A stretch of 64,000 bases of DNA from positions 124,001 through 188,000 of the forward strand of contig CAOKER010000002.1 in assembly GCA_948467545.1 (NCBI GenBank), given 5' to 3'. The number at the start of each line of letters is the position of its first letter. Position 1 is the stretch's first letter. The DNA is from an uncultured Eubacteriales bacterium (lineage in GTDB: Bacteria > Bacillota > Clostridia > Oscillospirales > CAG-272). Shown piece after piece: positions 25,839 through 38,158 of this stretch. A program made the position numbers and the translations under genes. Below the pieces are notes generated by a model. That model did no database searches. It was given only the letters and a program-made list of their open reading frames with translations, and was not told the DNA's origin.

Positions 25839-25877
25839 ACATTGAAAATTTAAGATTAATATATCTGATTTTATATA

Positions 25878-25917
25878 AAAAAACCTTTCTCCAAAATATT
25901 TGAAGAAAGGTTTTTTC
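25878..25917. terminator. Bidirectional terminator after the esterase
   Basis: AAAACCTTTCT (25880-25890) pairs with AGAAAGGTTTT (25904-25914), with A and T runs on the flanks. It separates the esterase from the converging pgsA gene. Confidence 0.85.
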
Positions 25918-25952
25918 TTTTCTGCATTTCGCTCTATATAAGAGAAATTTAA

Positions 25953-26537
25953 TTATTTTTCCGTTTTAAGAACAGGAAGATAGGCCTTAAAATAGCTGAT
26001 TCCGGACCAAAGTGTAAGTATAAGCGTTGCCGCCACCATAATATACGAAATAATCATTTTTGTTGTCGGAAACATCGGTTCTAACAGCATTACTACAATT
26101 GCCGTCATCTGCACCGTTGTTTTTACCTTCCCCAGCCATGCAGCAGAAATTACAACACCCTCCTTATTTGATGCTATCATTCTCAGCAGAGTAACAGACA
26201 TCTCGCGCAAAATTATAACAAAAAGTGCCCAGCCAAGAATACGGCAAAACCGCATATCAAACTCTGCATATCTTATTATAACAGCTATCATTACGCCTAT
26301 CACAAGCATTTTATCGGCAAGCGGGTCAAGAAATTTTCCAAGGTCTGTTACAAGATTATATTTTCTTGCAATTTTTCCGTCCAGCATATCGGTAAGCGAC
26401 GTTATCACAAACAGCAACACCGCGGCTATCCGCCAAACGACATCTCCGGGAAAAACCGTATAGATAATTGAAATCATACAAAAGGGTATCAGTATCAGCC
26501 GCAAAACGGTCAGCTTTGTCGGAAGATTCAGCTTCAT
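25953..26537 (-). CDS. pgsA: CDP-diacylglycerol--glycerol-3-phosphate 3-phosphatidyltransferase
   Basis: Protein of 194 residues with several membrane helices. It carries the CDP-alcohol phosphatidyltransferase motif in SLTDMLDGKIARKYNLVTDLGKFLDPLADK. It makes phosphatidylglycerol phosphate, the first step to phosphatidylglycerol and cardiolipin. Its ATG overlaps the rimO stop by 4 bp (ATGA), so the two are coupled, the usual rimO-pgsA order in Firmicutes. Confidence 0.92.
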   Translation of the reverse strand: MKLNLPTKLTVLRLILIPFCMISIIYTVFPGDVVWRIAAVLLFVITSLTDMLDGKIARKYNLVTDLGKFLDPLADKMLVIGVMIAVIIRYAEFDMRFCRILGWALFVIILREMSVTLLRMIASNKEGVVISAAWLGKVKTTVQMTAIVVMLLEPMFPTTKMIISYIMVAATLILTLWSGISYFKAYLPVLKTEK

Positions 26538-28009
26538 TTTTCCACAACCTTTCCGATCAAATCATAATCAAGAATATCATTAATTTTTACTTTGACAAAT
26601 TCTCCTTCCGAAAGCTTTCTTTCGGAAGAAAAATAAATTTTTCCGTCTATTTCCGGCGCATCGGCATAACTTCTTCCGTAATAAGCTTCGGATACCGGGT
26701 CATAGCCTTCACATAAAACCTGTAAAATTTTTCCCAATTTTCTTCTGTTCTGACGATCAGATATTTTCATCTGCTGTTTCATAATAATGTCATAACGATC
26801 CTGTTTTATCTGTTCATCTATCTGTTTTTCAAAATTATACGCCGGCGTATCCTCTTCTCTTGAATATGTAAATGCTCCGAAGCGGTCAAACTGCGCATCT
26901 TTTATATACTCACACAGCTCGGAAAACTCCTCTTCGGTTTCTCCCGGAAAACCGACAATCGCCGTTGTGCGTATAACGATTCCCGGCACATTTTTTCTCA
27001 GTCTGTCAACCGTATCACGTATCACCGCACTTCCTCCGTGTCGGTTCATCCGTTTCAGTACCGAATCGGATATATGCTGAATCGGTATATCAATATAATT
27101 GACAAGGCGGCTGTTGTTTTTAAATTCCTCGATGAGCTCATCGGTAATTTTGTCAGGATAGCAATACAAAATTCTTATCCACGGTATTTCTGTATTGTCG
27201 GTAATTGCTCGGATAAGCTTTGCAAGACTATACTCTCCGTATAAATCCTCTCCGTAGCGCGAAGTATCCTGAGCCACAAGTACAAGTTCTTTTACGCCTA
27301 TGTCTTCAAGCGTTTTTGCCTCCGATATAAGCTCATCGATCGGTCTGCTGCGGAACCTTCCGCGAAGCTTTGGTATTATGCAATAAGTGCAGCAGTTATC
27401 ACAGCCTTCGGCAATTTTCATATATGCAAAGTATTCCGGTGTCGTTACTGCTCTGTCTCCGCCGAGAGAAAGACTGTTTTTATCACGGAAAGATAAAAAT
27501 TTGTCCTGTCTTGATGTATTGACAAATTGTACCTCTTCTTCCGATTTTATTTCTTCTCCCTCGCCTGCCAAACGGTATTTTTCGTTTTCCTCTTTTACAT
27601 CAGCCTCTCCGTCGACAATTCCATCGGTGACGTTACTGTTTCGTTTTGTTTTTTCATCAACATGCCGAACCGCACTGACAATATCATGTATACTTCCTGT
27701 TCCGAGAACAGCGTCTATTTCAGGCATTTCGGACAAAAGCTGCTCACGGTAACGCTCTGCAAGACAGCCTGTTACAATTATGCCGCGAAGCCTTTTTTTC
27801 TTCAGCCAGGCAATATCAAGAATATTATCTATCGCCTCTTTTTTTGCACTTGTTATAAAAGCACAGGTATTTATAATAATAATATCGGCCTTAATATCCT
27901 CGGCAACTATTTCATACCCTTCCTGTATTAGTTCATGAAGCATTACCTCTGTATCTATTTGGTTTTTCGGACAGCCAAGCGAAACAAACCCTATTCTTGT
28001 TTTTCTCAT
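26534..28009 (-). CDS. rimO: Ribosomal protein S12 methylthiotransferase
   Basis: Protein of 491 residues. N-terminal UPF0004 domain beginning FVSLGCPKNQIDTE, radical SAM core with EGCDNCCTYCIIPKLRGRFRSR (three ligand Cys in Cx3Cx2C plus one extra Cys), and a C-terminal TRAM domain. It methylthiolates Asp88 of ribosomal protein S12. It is longer than the usual 440 residues owing to a charged insertion of about 50 residues (VDGEADVKEENEK region) between the first two domains. The start at 28009 is chosen because the family begins RIGFVSLGCPKN right after it; upstream codons to 28069 look unrelated. Confidence 0.92.
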   Translation of the reverse strand: MRKTRIGFVSLGCPKNQIDTEVMLHELIQEGYEIVAEDIKADIIIINTCAFITSAKKEAIDNILDIAWLKKKRLRGIIVTGCLAERYREQLLSEMPEIDAVLGTGSIHDIVSAVRHVDEKTKRNSNVTDGIVDGEADVKEENEKYRLAGEGEEIKSEEEVQFVNTSRQDKFLSFRDKNSLSLGGDRAVTTPEYFAYMKIAEGCDNCCTYCIIPKLRGRFRSRPIDELISEAKTLEDIGVKELVLVAQDTSRYGEDLYGEYSLAKLIRAITDNTEIPWIRILYCYPDKITDELIEEFKNNSRLVNYIDIPIQHISDSVLKRMNRHGGSAVIRDTVDRLRKNVPGIVIRTTAIVGFPGETEEEFSELCEYIKDAQFDRFGAFTYSREEDTPAYNFEKQIDEQIKQDRYDIIMKQQMKISDRQNRRKLGKILQVLCEGYDPVSEAYYGRSYADAPEIDGKIYFSSERKLSEGEFVKVKINDILDYDLIGKVVEK

Positions 28010-28128
28010 ACTTATCTTATTTCCATTCTTATAAACACATCTTCTAATATGGAGCAAAACGCAGAACATTTCCTCCGTTCAATACATATCAATGCATAAA
28101 AGCTTTTTTAATATTTTTTGATTGTTTG

Positions 28129-28683
28129 TCAGCTCTCATGCAAAAGTTTGACCGCTTCTCTGATCTCGCCGACAGAATATCCGTATCGTATAAGCGCTCC
28201 GATCTGCCTGTCATCAGGTACGAAGCGGCGTTTTTCTTCGTCATCTCTCAGTCTGCATGTTCTGCAGATCATTGCGGCACAGCCGGCTACAAAATCTATT
28301 CCCAGCTCTGCGTAATCTATCGAAGCTATAGCATCTCGTTTAAAACCCTTTTTATAAAGCTCCACCGCGATTCTTTTTTTTCCGTAAAGCTTTGCGGTTG
28401 CAAGCAATTCCGCCGCGTCAAGAATCTGCGCATTCTCGTCGATGTAACCCTTGCCCTTGACATAATCTATCGCCGTGTCAACCGTAGTTTTTTCGTATCC
28501 TTTCCGATACAGCTTTTCACGCAGTTTTTTTTCCGTATTGTTCGCATAGACAAGAATATTCAATGCGCTGTTTATACAGGCTTTTTCAGAATCGCTGTAA
28601 TCGTCACTGTCAGATCGGCATGCCTCCGCCCCGCTTTTCTTTACAAAGCTTTCATCTTTTTCAAAATTCAAGTTGTTCACCAT
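28129..28683 (-). CDS. recX: Regulatory protein RecX
   Basis: About 184 residues, made of short three-helix repeats. Typical features are ALNILVYANNTEKKLREKLYRKGYEK and YIDENAQILDAAELLA. RecX modulates RecA filaments. It lies 40 bp downstream of recA, the usual arrangement. The start is uncertain: ATG 28683 has a weak site (GCGGAAA), and a TTG at 28692 is also open. Confidence 0.88.
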   Translation of the reverse strand: MVNNLNFEKDESFVKKSGAEACRSDSDDYSDSEKACINSALNILVYANNTEKKLREKLYRKGYEKTTVDTAIDYVKGKGYIDENAQILDAAELLATAKLYGKKRIAVELYKKGFKRDAIASIDYAELGIDFVAGCAAMICRTCRLRDDEEKRRFVPDDRQIGALIRYGYSVGEIREAVKLLHES

Positions 28684-28722
28684 TTTCCGCAATCAGCAAG
28701 AATTTCCCACGCTTTTTCCGTC

Positions 28723-29853
28723 TCAATCTTCATCTGCAATCGGTATATCAATATTGTATGCCTCGGATTCATCATCGGAGGAAACTCCTTCCATATCCGT
28801 TCCTGTCATCGTAAGGTCAAGCTTATCTCCCTGCTGTTTTATTCTCTGCTCGATTTTTTCCAAGTATTCCGGATTTTCCTCAATAAATCTTCGTGCATTT
28901 TCCTTTCCCTGTCCAAGACGTACTCCGTCAAAAGAAAACCACGAGCCGCTCTTGTCCACAATATCAAGTTCAACTCCGATATCTATAAGCTCCCCGGATT
29001 TTGAAATACCCTTTCCGTACAGAAGATCAAACTCCGCGACTCTGAACGGAGGCGCCACCTTATTTTTTACCACCTTGCATTTTACCCGCGATCCGTACTG
29101 TTCACTCCCGTTTTTCAGAGACTCCGTACGTCTTATGTCGATTCTGACTGACGCATAAAACTTCAGCGCGCGTCCTCCGGGCGTAGTCTCCGGGCTGCCA
29201 TACATAACGCCGACCTTTTCGCGAAGCTGATTAATAAATATCACAATTGAATTTGATTTTGATATTGCACCTGAAAGCTTACGCAGTGCCTGTGACATAA
29301 GCCTTGCCTGAAGCCCTACATGCGCCGTTCCCATCTCTCCGTCAATTTCCTGCTGAGGAACAAGGGCTGCCACAGAATCCACAACCACTATATCAACGGC
29401 TCCGGACCGAACCAGCGCCTCCGTAATCTCAAGCGCCTGTTCTCCGCTGTCCGGCTGAGACACAAGAAGGTCTCCTATATTTACTCCAAGCTTTTTAGCA
29501 TAAACCGGATCAAGCGCATGCTCTGCGTCTATAAACGCGGCAGTTCCGCCCTTTTTCTGTGCCTCAGCCACAACATGAAGCGCCAGCGTTGTTTTTCCGG
29601 AAGATTCAGGACCGAAAATTTCAATAATTCTTCCGCGCGGAACCCCTCCGATTCCAAGTGCAAGGTCAAGGGTAAGCGATCCGGTAGAAATAGCGCTGAC
29701 GTTGATTGTCGGATTTTCACCCAATCTTATAATCGATCCCTGTCCAAAATTTTTTGTTATCTGTCCGATTGCCGTATCCAGAGCTTTTTTCTTTTGTTCT
29801 TCATCTTCAAACTGCGTTGTTGCAGACACCTTTTTTATCTTTGTCTGTGCCAT
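28723..29853 (-). CDS. recA: Recombinase RecA
   Basis: Protein of 376 residues. Walker [12 protein letters not shown], Walker B-like [12 protein letters not shown], and loop motifs in MSQALRKL and [21 protein letters not shown]. The C-terminus is acidic, as is normal. It drives homologous recombination and SOS induction. AAAGGAAAG precedes the ATG. I found no clear LexA box in the 190 bp upstream. An inverted repeat (CGTGAAAAAGTG with a near complement, 29896-29936) lies there and may end the gyrA-lipoprotein transcript. Confidence 0.96.
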   Translation of the reverse strand: MAQTKIKKVSATTQFEDEEQKKKALDTAIGQITKNFGQGSIIRLGENPTINVSAISTGSLTLDLALGIGGVPRGRIIEIFGPESSGKTTLALHVVAEAQKKGGTAAFIDAEHALDPVYAKKLGVNIGDLLVSQPDSGEQALEITEALVRSGAVDIVVVDSVAALVPQQEIDGEMGTAHVGLQARLMSQALRKLSGAISKSNSIVIFINQLREKVGVMYGSPETTPGGRALKFYASVRIDIRRTESLKNGSEQYGSRVKCKVVKNKVAPPFRVAEFDLLYGKGISKSGELIDIGVELDIVDKSGSWFSFDGVRLGQGKENARRFIEENPEYLEKIEQRIKQQGDKLDLTMTGTDMEGVSSDDESEAYNIDIPIADED

Positions 29854-30045
29854 TTTTACTTTCCTTTCACCTTAACTGACATGACTTCCTAACGTGAAAA
29901 AGTGTGCGTAATTTTTCACTTTTCTTTTTCACGCGTTGTTCTTTCTGTTTTTCATGCCTTAAGCTATTTTAAAATATTTTCCGTACAAAAGTTTATTCTG
30001 TAATCCGACAGAATTAACACCGATTTGTTTTTATCAAAAAGCTCC

Positions 30046-30732
30046 TTAATATGTCGGACTGTCAATAAGCCATATATCATTTTCATTTCGCAATGTAATT
30101 TCCATTGTCTTTTTTTCTCCGCCTACCGTACAGTCGACACGGCAAACAATAATTCCCATTCCTCTTTTTACAACCTCTGCGCTCATCTCGTCAATGTCTG
30201 TTGACAACGTATATTCGGCGTAGGTTATATCTTTATAGAGAACTCCGTTTTCTTCTATATATCTCGCATTTAATGTATTGAGGCCAAGCTCCTCCGCATC
30301 TACCGTACCGGTTTCCTCTTCTCCGTTATTTTGCGTCTGATCCTCGTATTCTCCGAATGCCACCGCATAAACCTGATTCAGATAATCCGAAGAAAAAACA
30401 CTTTCGGCAGATTTTTTTATATCCTCAATGCTTTTATATTCACAGGCCTGAGCAACGGCACGATATTGAGCCGACGTTACGGAATTGAGCGCCTCATTGG
30501 TTTCATCCTCGACAGGAAGCCCTTCTCCCCAAAATATTTTATTTAGTTCTTCGGATTTGGGCACGAGCTCCGTAAGAATTCTCTGTGCTTCTTCATCCGA
30601 CATCTTACTTGCACAAGATGAAAAAACAAACGGAAAAAACACTGCACAGCAGGCTAAAGCTATAGCTGAAGAAAAAAATACCTTTAACTTTACTTTTTTC
30701 TTCGCTTTGTTCTTCTTATCCGTGCTTCGCAT
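30046..30732 (-). CDS. Putative lipoprotein coupled to gyrA
   Basis: Protein of 228 residues. A strongly basic N-terminus, a hydrophobic helix and the lipobox FSSC (Cys about residue 40) mark it as a lipoprotein. The mature part has a short acidic linker (NNGEEET) and a C-terminal beta-rich region with ENDIWLIDSPTY, like NTF2-type extracellular domains. I recognise no named family. Its ATG shares one base with the gyrA stop (TAATG), so translation is coupled, an unexpected partner for a gyrase gene. Confidence 0.75.
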   Translation of the reverse strand: MRSTDKKNKAKKKVKLKVFFSSAIALACCAVFFPFVFSSCASKMSDEEAQRILTELVPKSEELNKIFWGEGLPVEDETNEALNSVTSAQYRAVAQACEYKSIEDIKKSAESVFSSDYLNQVYAVAFGEYEDQTQNNGEEETGTVDAEELGLNTLNARYIEENGVLYKDITYAEYTLSTDIDEMSAEVVKRGMGIIVCRVDCTVGGEKKTMEITLRNENDIWLIDSPTY

Positions 30733-33284
30733 TAAATATCACCGTCCTCCGACTCCGGATATGTTTCGCCTGCATCCGTATCAATTTCTGCAAACTCTCC
30801 CGTATCATCCGCATTTTTATTTTCATATGCGTCATCATCGGTATAATCCTTTTTTTGATTTTCGGCTATACAGGTGAAATTAACTATTTTGCTTTCCTCG
30901 GACTGCCTCATAATTATAACTCCCCCGGCCGCTCTTCCGTAAACCGGAATATCCGACACCGGAACGCGAATAATTGTACCTACATTCGTTATAATCATGA
31001 CATCTTCATCCATTGTCACGGCGGCAATCCCGGCAATCTTTCCCGTTCTTGCCGTATTGTGGCAATGAACACCCTTTCCTCCGCGGTTATGAAGATTATA
31101 TTCCCCGAATTCTGTCCTTTTTCCATAACCGTTTTCGGTAACAGTAAGGAGATACTTATCCTCCGCTTCGATCGCCGCACCCGCGACTTCATCGTCTTCC
31201 GTCAGTCTCACAGCCCTTACTCCGCGTGCCGTACGTCCGAGTTCTCTTATATCGCCGAGACGGAATTTCACGGCAAATCCATTCTTTGTCGCAAGAACAA
31301 TTCTGCTTTCCTCATCCGTCAGTCCCACGTATATAAGATCATCGTTATCATCGAGAGAAATAGCAATTTTTCCGCCCTTCCGTCTCATTTCAAATTCAGA
31401 AAGCCTTGTCCTTTTTATAACGCCGCGCTTAGTTATCATTGTTAGATATTTCTCGTCCGAAAAGTCTTCCGTCGAAACGAGAGCCGTTACTTTTTCATTC
31501 TCTTCAAGCTCTATTATATTGACAATGTTCGTTCCCTTTGTCGTTCGGCCAGATTCCGGTATGGTATACGCCTTTCTAACGTTTACCCTTCCTTTATTCG
31601 TAAACATAAGCAGATATGAATGAGAATTTACGGCGCTTACCTGTTCTACAAAGTCCTCCTCCTTTGCCGTCATTCCGATTATACCCTTTCCTCCTCTGTG
31701 CTGTGCAGAATATACATCGGACGGCTGTCTCTTTATATATCCGCTGTTTGTCATGGTTATAATACACGTATGACGTTCAATCAGGTCTTCCATTATAATT
31801 TCATTTTCCGCAGGAGCAAGCTCTGTTCTTCTTGTATCTCCGAATTTTTGCTTTATTTGAAGAAGCTCTTCCTTAATTACATTTTTTATTCCGTCTTCGC
31901 TCGACAGTATCCCCCTGATCTCCGCTACCTGTTCGCTTAATTTTGCAATTTTGTCCAAAACCTTCTGACGTTCCAGCCCTGACAGACGTCCGAGCGTCAT
32001 CTCAACAATTGCCTGCGCCTGCGCGTCCGAAAGTCCGAATCTTTCGATAAGATTTTCCTTTGAATTCTGAATAGATTCGCTGCCACGAATTATTTTTATC
32101 ACTTCATCTATATTGTCTGCGGCAATCTTATAGCCTTCATTCAAATGAAGTTCTTTCAGCGCTTTGTCAAGTTCAAAGTTAAATCTTCGCGTTATTACAT
32201 TTTCCTGATGTGTTATGTAATAATTCAATATCTCCTTCAAACCCAGCAGCTTCGGTACGTTATCAGCTATTGCAAGCATATTTATCGCGCATGTATCCTG
32301 AAGCTGTGTATATTTATAAAGCTTATTGAGAATTACCTGTCCGTTCGCGTCTCTTCTGAATTCTATGACAATGCGCAATCCTGCGCGTCCGCTTTCATCG
32401 CGAATCGCGGTTATTCCTTCTATTTTTTTGTCCTTTACACAGTCCGCAATACTTTCCACAAGATTGCTCTTATTCACACCGTACGGAATTTCGGTTACAA
32501 TTATTCTTCTTTTTTCTTCATCGATTTCCGCGCGCGCTCTTACCGTAACCTTTCCGCGCCCTGTCTGATAAGCTTCGTATATTCCCGCCGTTCCGCAGAT
32601 AATCGCTCCTGTCGGAAAATCAGGGCCCTTAATATAGTTCATCAGATCGGAAACGGATGCATCTGGATTCTCCATGAGAAATATAGTTCCGTCTATTACC
32701 TCACAAAGATTATGCGGCGGTATATTTGTCGCCATTCCAACCGCTATTCCCATTGATCCGTTTACAAGAAGATTCGGGATTCTTGACGGCAAAACCGTCG
32801 GCTCTTTTCTTTTGTTATCGAAGTTATTGCAAAAATCGACAACATCTTTTTCAATATCACGGGTCATTTCATCGGCAAGACGAGCAAGACGCGCTTCCGT
32901 ATATCGGTAGGCTGCCGCTTTATCACCGTCTATATTACCGAAATTACCGTGTCCCTCTATAAGCGGGTATCTCAGGGAAAAAGGCTGAGCAAGACGTACC
33001 ATGGATTCATAAACCGCAGAATCACCGTGCGGATGATAACGTCCGAGAACATTACCAACCGTTGTAGCGGATTTATAAAATGCTTTGTCATGAGTAATCT
33101 TATCCTCATACATCGCATAAATTATACGTCTGTGAACAGGTTTTAACCCATCCCTTACATCCGGCAAGGCTCTTGATACAATAACGCTCATCGCATATTG
33201 AATAAAAGAAGTTTTTACTTCTTTTTCCATATGTACGTCTAATATCTTTTGATTTTTAAACTCTAAATCCAAATTTTCTTCCAT
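30732..33284 (-). CDS. gyrA: DNA gyrase subunit A
   Basis: Protein of 850 residues. Catalytic Tyr lies in the [11 protein letters not shown] segment after [10 protein letters not shown]; the fluoroquinolone region GDSAVYESM carries Ser and Glu at the usual positions. The C-terminal beta-pinwheel has a GyrA box variant (QHRGGKG). The tail is acidic (ESEDGDI). With GyrB it introduces negative supercoils. AAAGGAATGGAAG precedes the ATG. It lies 86 bp downstream of gyrB, in a spacer that contains one DnaA-box-like 9-mer. Confidence 0.96.
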   Translation of the reverse strand: MEENLDLEFKNQKILDVHMEKEVKTSFIQYAMSVIVSRALPDVRDGLKPVHRRIIYAMYEDKITHDKAFYKSATTVGNVLGRYHPHGDSAVYESMVRLAQPFSLRYPLIEGHGNFGNIDGDKAAAYRYTEARLARLADEMTRDIEKDVVDFCNNFDNKRKEPTVLPSRIPNLLVNGSMGIAVGMATNIPPHNLCEVIDGTIFLMENPDASVSDLMNYIKGPDFPTGAIICGTAGIYEAYQTGRGKVTVRARAEIDEEKRRIIVTEIPYGVNKSNLVESIADCVKDKKIEGITAIRDESGRAGLRIVIEFRRDANGQVILNKLYKYTQLQDTCAINMLAIADNVPKLLGLKEILNYYITHQENVITRRFNFELDKALKELHLNEGYKIAADNIDEVIKIIRGSESIQNSKENLIERFGLSDAQAQAIVEMTLGRLSGLERQKVLDKIAKLSEQVAEIRGILSSEDGIKNVIKEELLQIKQKFGDTRRTELAPAENEIIMEDLIERHTCIITMTNSGYIKRQPSDVYSAQHRGGKGIIGMTAKEEDFVEQVSAVNSHSYLLMFTNKGRVNVRKAYTIPESGRTTKGTNIVNIIELEENEKVTALVSTEDFSDEKYLTMITKRGVIKRTRLSEFEMRRKGGKIAISLDDNDDLIYVGLTDEESRIVLATKNGFAVKFRLGDIRELGRTARGVRAVRLTEDDEVAGAAIEAEDKYLLTVTENGYGKRTEFGEYNLHNRGGKGVHCHNTARTGKIAGIAAVTMDEDVMIITNVGTIIRVPVSDIPVYGRAAGGVIIMRQSEESKIVNFTCIAENQKKDYTDDDAYENKNADDTGEFAEIDTDAGETYPESEDGDI

Positions 33285-33336
33285 TTATTCTTCCATTCCT
33301 TTGTGATATATGTTTTACACATTAATTCTAACAGCC

Positions 33337-33345
33337 TGTGGAAAA
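33337..33345. promoter_or_regulatory. DnaA-box-like 9-mer in the gyrB-gyrA spacer
   Basis: TGTGGAAAA, the complement of TTTTCCACA, is one mismatch from TTATCCACA. Confidence 0.4.
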
Positions 33346-33370
33346 CCATATCATACTTATGTCTATATAC

Positions 33371-35443
<2,073 letters not shown>

Positions 35444-35650
35444 TTATACTACCCTTTCAAGTTACACAGTTTTCTATTTCAAAATAAGGGGCCTGCCCCC
35501 GGTCTTTTGTTGTATCCGGCGCCACTTATGCACGTGACGGCAATCTGTCAGGACTTATTTTCCCCAATCAATAGATCGCAAATATGTAATTCGCCGCGGC
35601 ACTTCATAAACCGCATTTCACATTAATTTATTTTAAATATAACTGCTTTG

Positions 35651-35893
35651 CTATCCTTTTTCCGCTCTTGCGGCAATTGCCTGTGAAGAAATCTGAGAAA
35701 TATATATCTTTCCGTTCTCTGTAAGCACAAAAGAACGCGGTATATCGTTATTTACCGAACAAACCTTTCCCTTCTTTTCCGATTGTGACAAAAAATTCTT
35801 TGTTATCGGAGAAATTGTCGTTCTGTCTAAATCAAATATACCGATTATCTCTTTTTTTCTCAATATCTTTCCTGTACCAATATGGAGATACAT
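35651..35893 (-). CDS. remB: RemB-like protein (extracellular matrix regulator, DUF370)
   Basis: About 80 residues starting MYLHIGTGKILRKKEIIGIFDLD, the RemB/YaaB pattern, with a central FVLTENGKIYISQISS. In Bacillus the gene sits between recF and gyrB, as here, and relates to control of matrix genes. Function in this organism is inferred only. The start at 35893 is preferred to 35911 because family members begin at this Met and AGAGG lies 10 nt before it. Confidence 0.82.
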   Translation of the reverse strand: MYLHIGTGKILRKKEIIGIFDLDRTTISPITKNFLSQSEKKGKVCSVNNDIPRSFVLTENGKIYISQISSQAIAARAEKG

Positions 35894-35917
35894 TTTTTCA
35901 TTGCCTCTCATTTTCTT

Positions 35918-37000
35918 TCATTCTGTCAAATTGTAGCTTCCGGCAGTTACATAAAATCTTTTTTCTCCGCCTATATCATTTCCGCACGAGGTTATGATAA
36001 CCTGTCTTCCCGAAAGTCCTTCAAGTATATATTTCTTTCTTCCGTCATCGAGCTCACTTAAAATATCATCAAGAAGAAAAACAGGATACTCTCCTATATT
36101 GTCCCGTACTATTTCTCCCTCGGAAAGTTTCATTGCAAGCGCAGCAGATCTTTGCTGTCCCTGCGACGAAAAGCTTCTCGCATCCTTTTCGTTCACTCTG
36201 ATCGTCATATCATCTCGGTGAATTCCGTACAATGTTCCTCCCGCTTTAAGCTCTCTTTCCAAAGATGAGATAAACTTTTCAAAAAATACGGCTTTTTCAA
36301 CAGGCGTTGGATAGCTTATTTCGATGTTATCTTTTTTTCCCGTCATATCCGATAAAATTGCTTTTGTTTTTTCCTCAAGTTTTTCTACATACTCAAATCT
36401 TGCTTTTGAGATATATTCCGCTTCTCCCGAAAGCTGATCCGACCATACCTCGATCATATCCGTAAATTCTTTGTCAATTCCTTTTCCTGTAAATAACCTT
36501 TGCTTCAGTAATCCGTTTCTCTGTCTCAGGATTGCATTGTATCTTTGGAGCGTACCAAGATAAACCGGGCTAAGCTGAGAAATCGCCATATCAAGAAAAG
36601 ATCTCCGGACAGAAGGCCCTTCCTTTACAAGTGAAAGATGCTCCGGACAAAAAAGCACAGCATGAAAGTTTCCGACAAACTCAGACAAGCGAGAAAGCCG
36701 AACGCCGTTTTTTCGGCAGCTCCTCTTTCCGTTTGACAGCACACTGAAATCAAGCTTTTTTTCCCCTGACGCATCGCTGTAAACAAGCTTTACAAAACAT
36801 TTCTTTTCGCCGAATTTTATCATCTCACTGTCAGAATGCGCCCGAAAGCTTCTGCCGCATGAAAAAAGGTATATTCCCTCTACCGCATTTGTTTTTCCCT
36901 CGGCATTATTTCCGAAAAACACATTTACACCGTGCGACGGTTCAATTCTTGCCGACTCTATATTTCTGAAATTGAAATATTCTATACTCTTACAAATCAT
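35918..37000 (-). CDS. recF: DNA replication and repair protein RecF
   Basis: Protein of 360 residues. Walker A FGNNAEGKTNAVE, signature ARSFSSQGQQRSAALAMKLSE and Walker B PVFLLDDILSELD. It loads RecA at gaps. It follows dnaN by only 18 bp. The S4-domain gene usually found between dnaN and recF in Firmicutes is missing. There is no clear ribosome binding site, so translation is probably coupled to dnaN. Confidence 0.94.
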   Translation of the reverse strand: MICKSIEYFNFRNIESARIEPSHGVNVFFGNNAEGKTNAVEGIYLFSCGRSFRAHSDSEMIKFGEKKCFVKLVYSDASGEKKLDFSVLSNGKRSCRKNGVRLSRLSEFVGNFHAVLFCPEHLSLVKEGPSVRRSFLDMAISQLSPVYLGTLQRYNAILRQRNGLLKQRLFTGKGIDKEFTDMIEVWSDQLSGEAEYISKARFEYVEKLEEKTKAILSDMTGKKDNIEISYPTPVEKAVFFEKFISSLERELKAGGTLYGIHRDDMTIRVNEKDARSFSSQGQQRSAALAMKLSEGEIVRDNIGEYPVFLLDDILSELDDGRKKYILEGLSGRQVIITSCGNDIGGEKRFYVTAGSYNLTE

Positions 37001-37018
37001 CAAACAGCTTTTTCGTTT

Positions 37019-38158
37019 TTACATTCTCACCGGCAGCACCAGATAGATAAAAGTATCGTCCGGCGTCTTTTCCGCGGGCTCAATTAACATGCTCATAAGC
37101 GGCGTAGACATCGAGAGCTTGATATAATCCGTATCGACGCACCTCATCGCGTCCATAAAATACTTGCAATTAAAGCCTATTTCGATATCATCGCCGTCTT
37201 TTTCAACGCTTATTTCATCATAAAACTTTCCGCTTACGGAAACCGAAGAAAAAGCAAGCTTTTTATCGGTAAAACTGCATTTCAGATGACTCTTCATCTG
37301 TCCCATTGTTTTTTCTTCCGTTACAAGCATGGCTCTTTCAAGACATCTTATTACAGCATCGCTTTCCGCTTTGACAAAAATTCTGTTTGTTTTAGGTATA
37401 AATCTTTCATATTCGATGTAATTGCTGTCTATCATTCTTGTAAAGAAAATAAGATCGTCCACCAGAAAAATCACATGCTTTCTTCCGAGAATTATCTTGA
37501 CTTTCTTTTCTTCATCGTCGGAAAGAAGCTTAGTAAGTTCACTCAAAGATTTCCCGGGTAAAATAAATTCCATCTGCAGCTCGGATGATTCAACAATATT
37601 GTCTATATCGCAGATTTTTTCTCTAAGCGCAAGTCTTTGACCGTCACATGAAACCGCTGTTATTTTTGATCCGTTTATTTTAAAATAAACTCCGTTGAGC
37701 ATCGGCTTCGGATCATTTACCGCAACGGCAAACATAACCTTATTTATCATTTCATGAAGTTCCGCCTGACCGACCGTAAAACCTGTTTCACCGCTCAGCT
37801 CAGGCAAAACGGGAAAATCGTCTCCCGGAAGCGCGTGGAGCTCAAAGCATGACAACCCGCTGCTTATTTCGGTAATATTTCGCTCATTTACCTTTATCGT
37901 TACGTCGCCGTCTGGCAGTACGCGGATTATCTGATACAGCTTTCCTGCGTTTATAATATAGCTGCCTTCTTCCTCGATTTTTGCCTCAACGGTATTTTTG
38001 ATACCCTTTTCATTGTCGAATGCGGCAAGTTCGCAGAAGCTTCCCTTTGTAGAAATTTTAATTCCTTCGATAGCCGCTATGGTATTCTTTGAAGAAACAA
38101 CACCGAGCATGGGAGCAACCGCGGATAATAATTTATTTTTATCAAATATAATTTTCAA
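37019..38158 (-). CDS. dnaN: DNA polymerase III sliding clamp (beta subunit)
   Basis: Protein of 379 residues with three clamp domains and the usual C-terminal LVLPVRM. Other landmarks are GRKHVIFLVDD and MLVTEEKTMGQMKS. The start codon is TTG at 38158: the clamp N-terminus KIIFDKNKLL begins there and no in-frame ATG lies upstream. AAAGGATGA is about 14 nt away, a long spacing, which with the TTG suggests modest initiation. Confidence 0.94.
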   Translation of the reverse strand: MKIIFDKNKLLSAVAPMLGVVSSKNTIAAIEGIKISTKGSFCELAAFDNEKGIKNTVEAKIEEEGSYIINAGKLYQIIRVLPDGDVTIKVNERNITEISSGLSCFELHALPGDDFPVLPELSGETGFTVGQAELHEMINKVMFAVAVNDPKPMLNGVYFKINGSKITAVSCDGQRLALREKICDIDNIVESSELQMEFILPGKSLSELTKLLSDDEEKKVKIILGRKHVIFLVDDLIFFTRMIDSNYIEYERFIPKTNRIFVKAESDAVIRCLERAMLVTEEKTMGQMKSHLKCSFTDKKLAFSSVSVSGKFYDEISVEKDGDDIEIGFNCKYFMDAMRCVDTDYIKLSMSTPLMSMLIEPAEKTPDDTFIYLVLPVRM

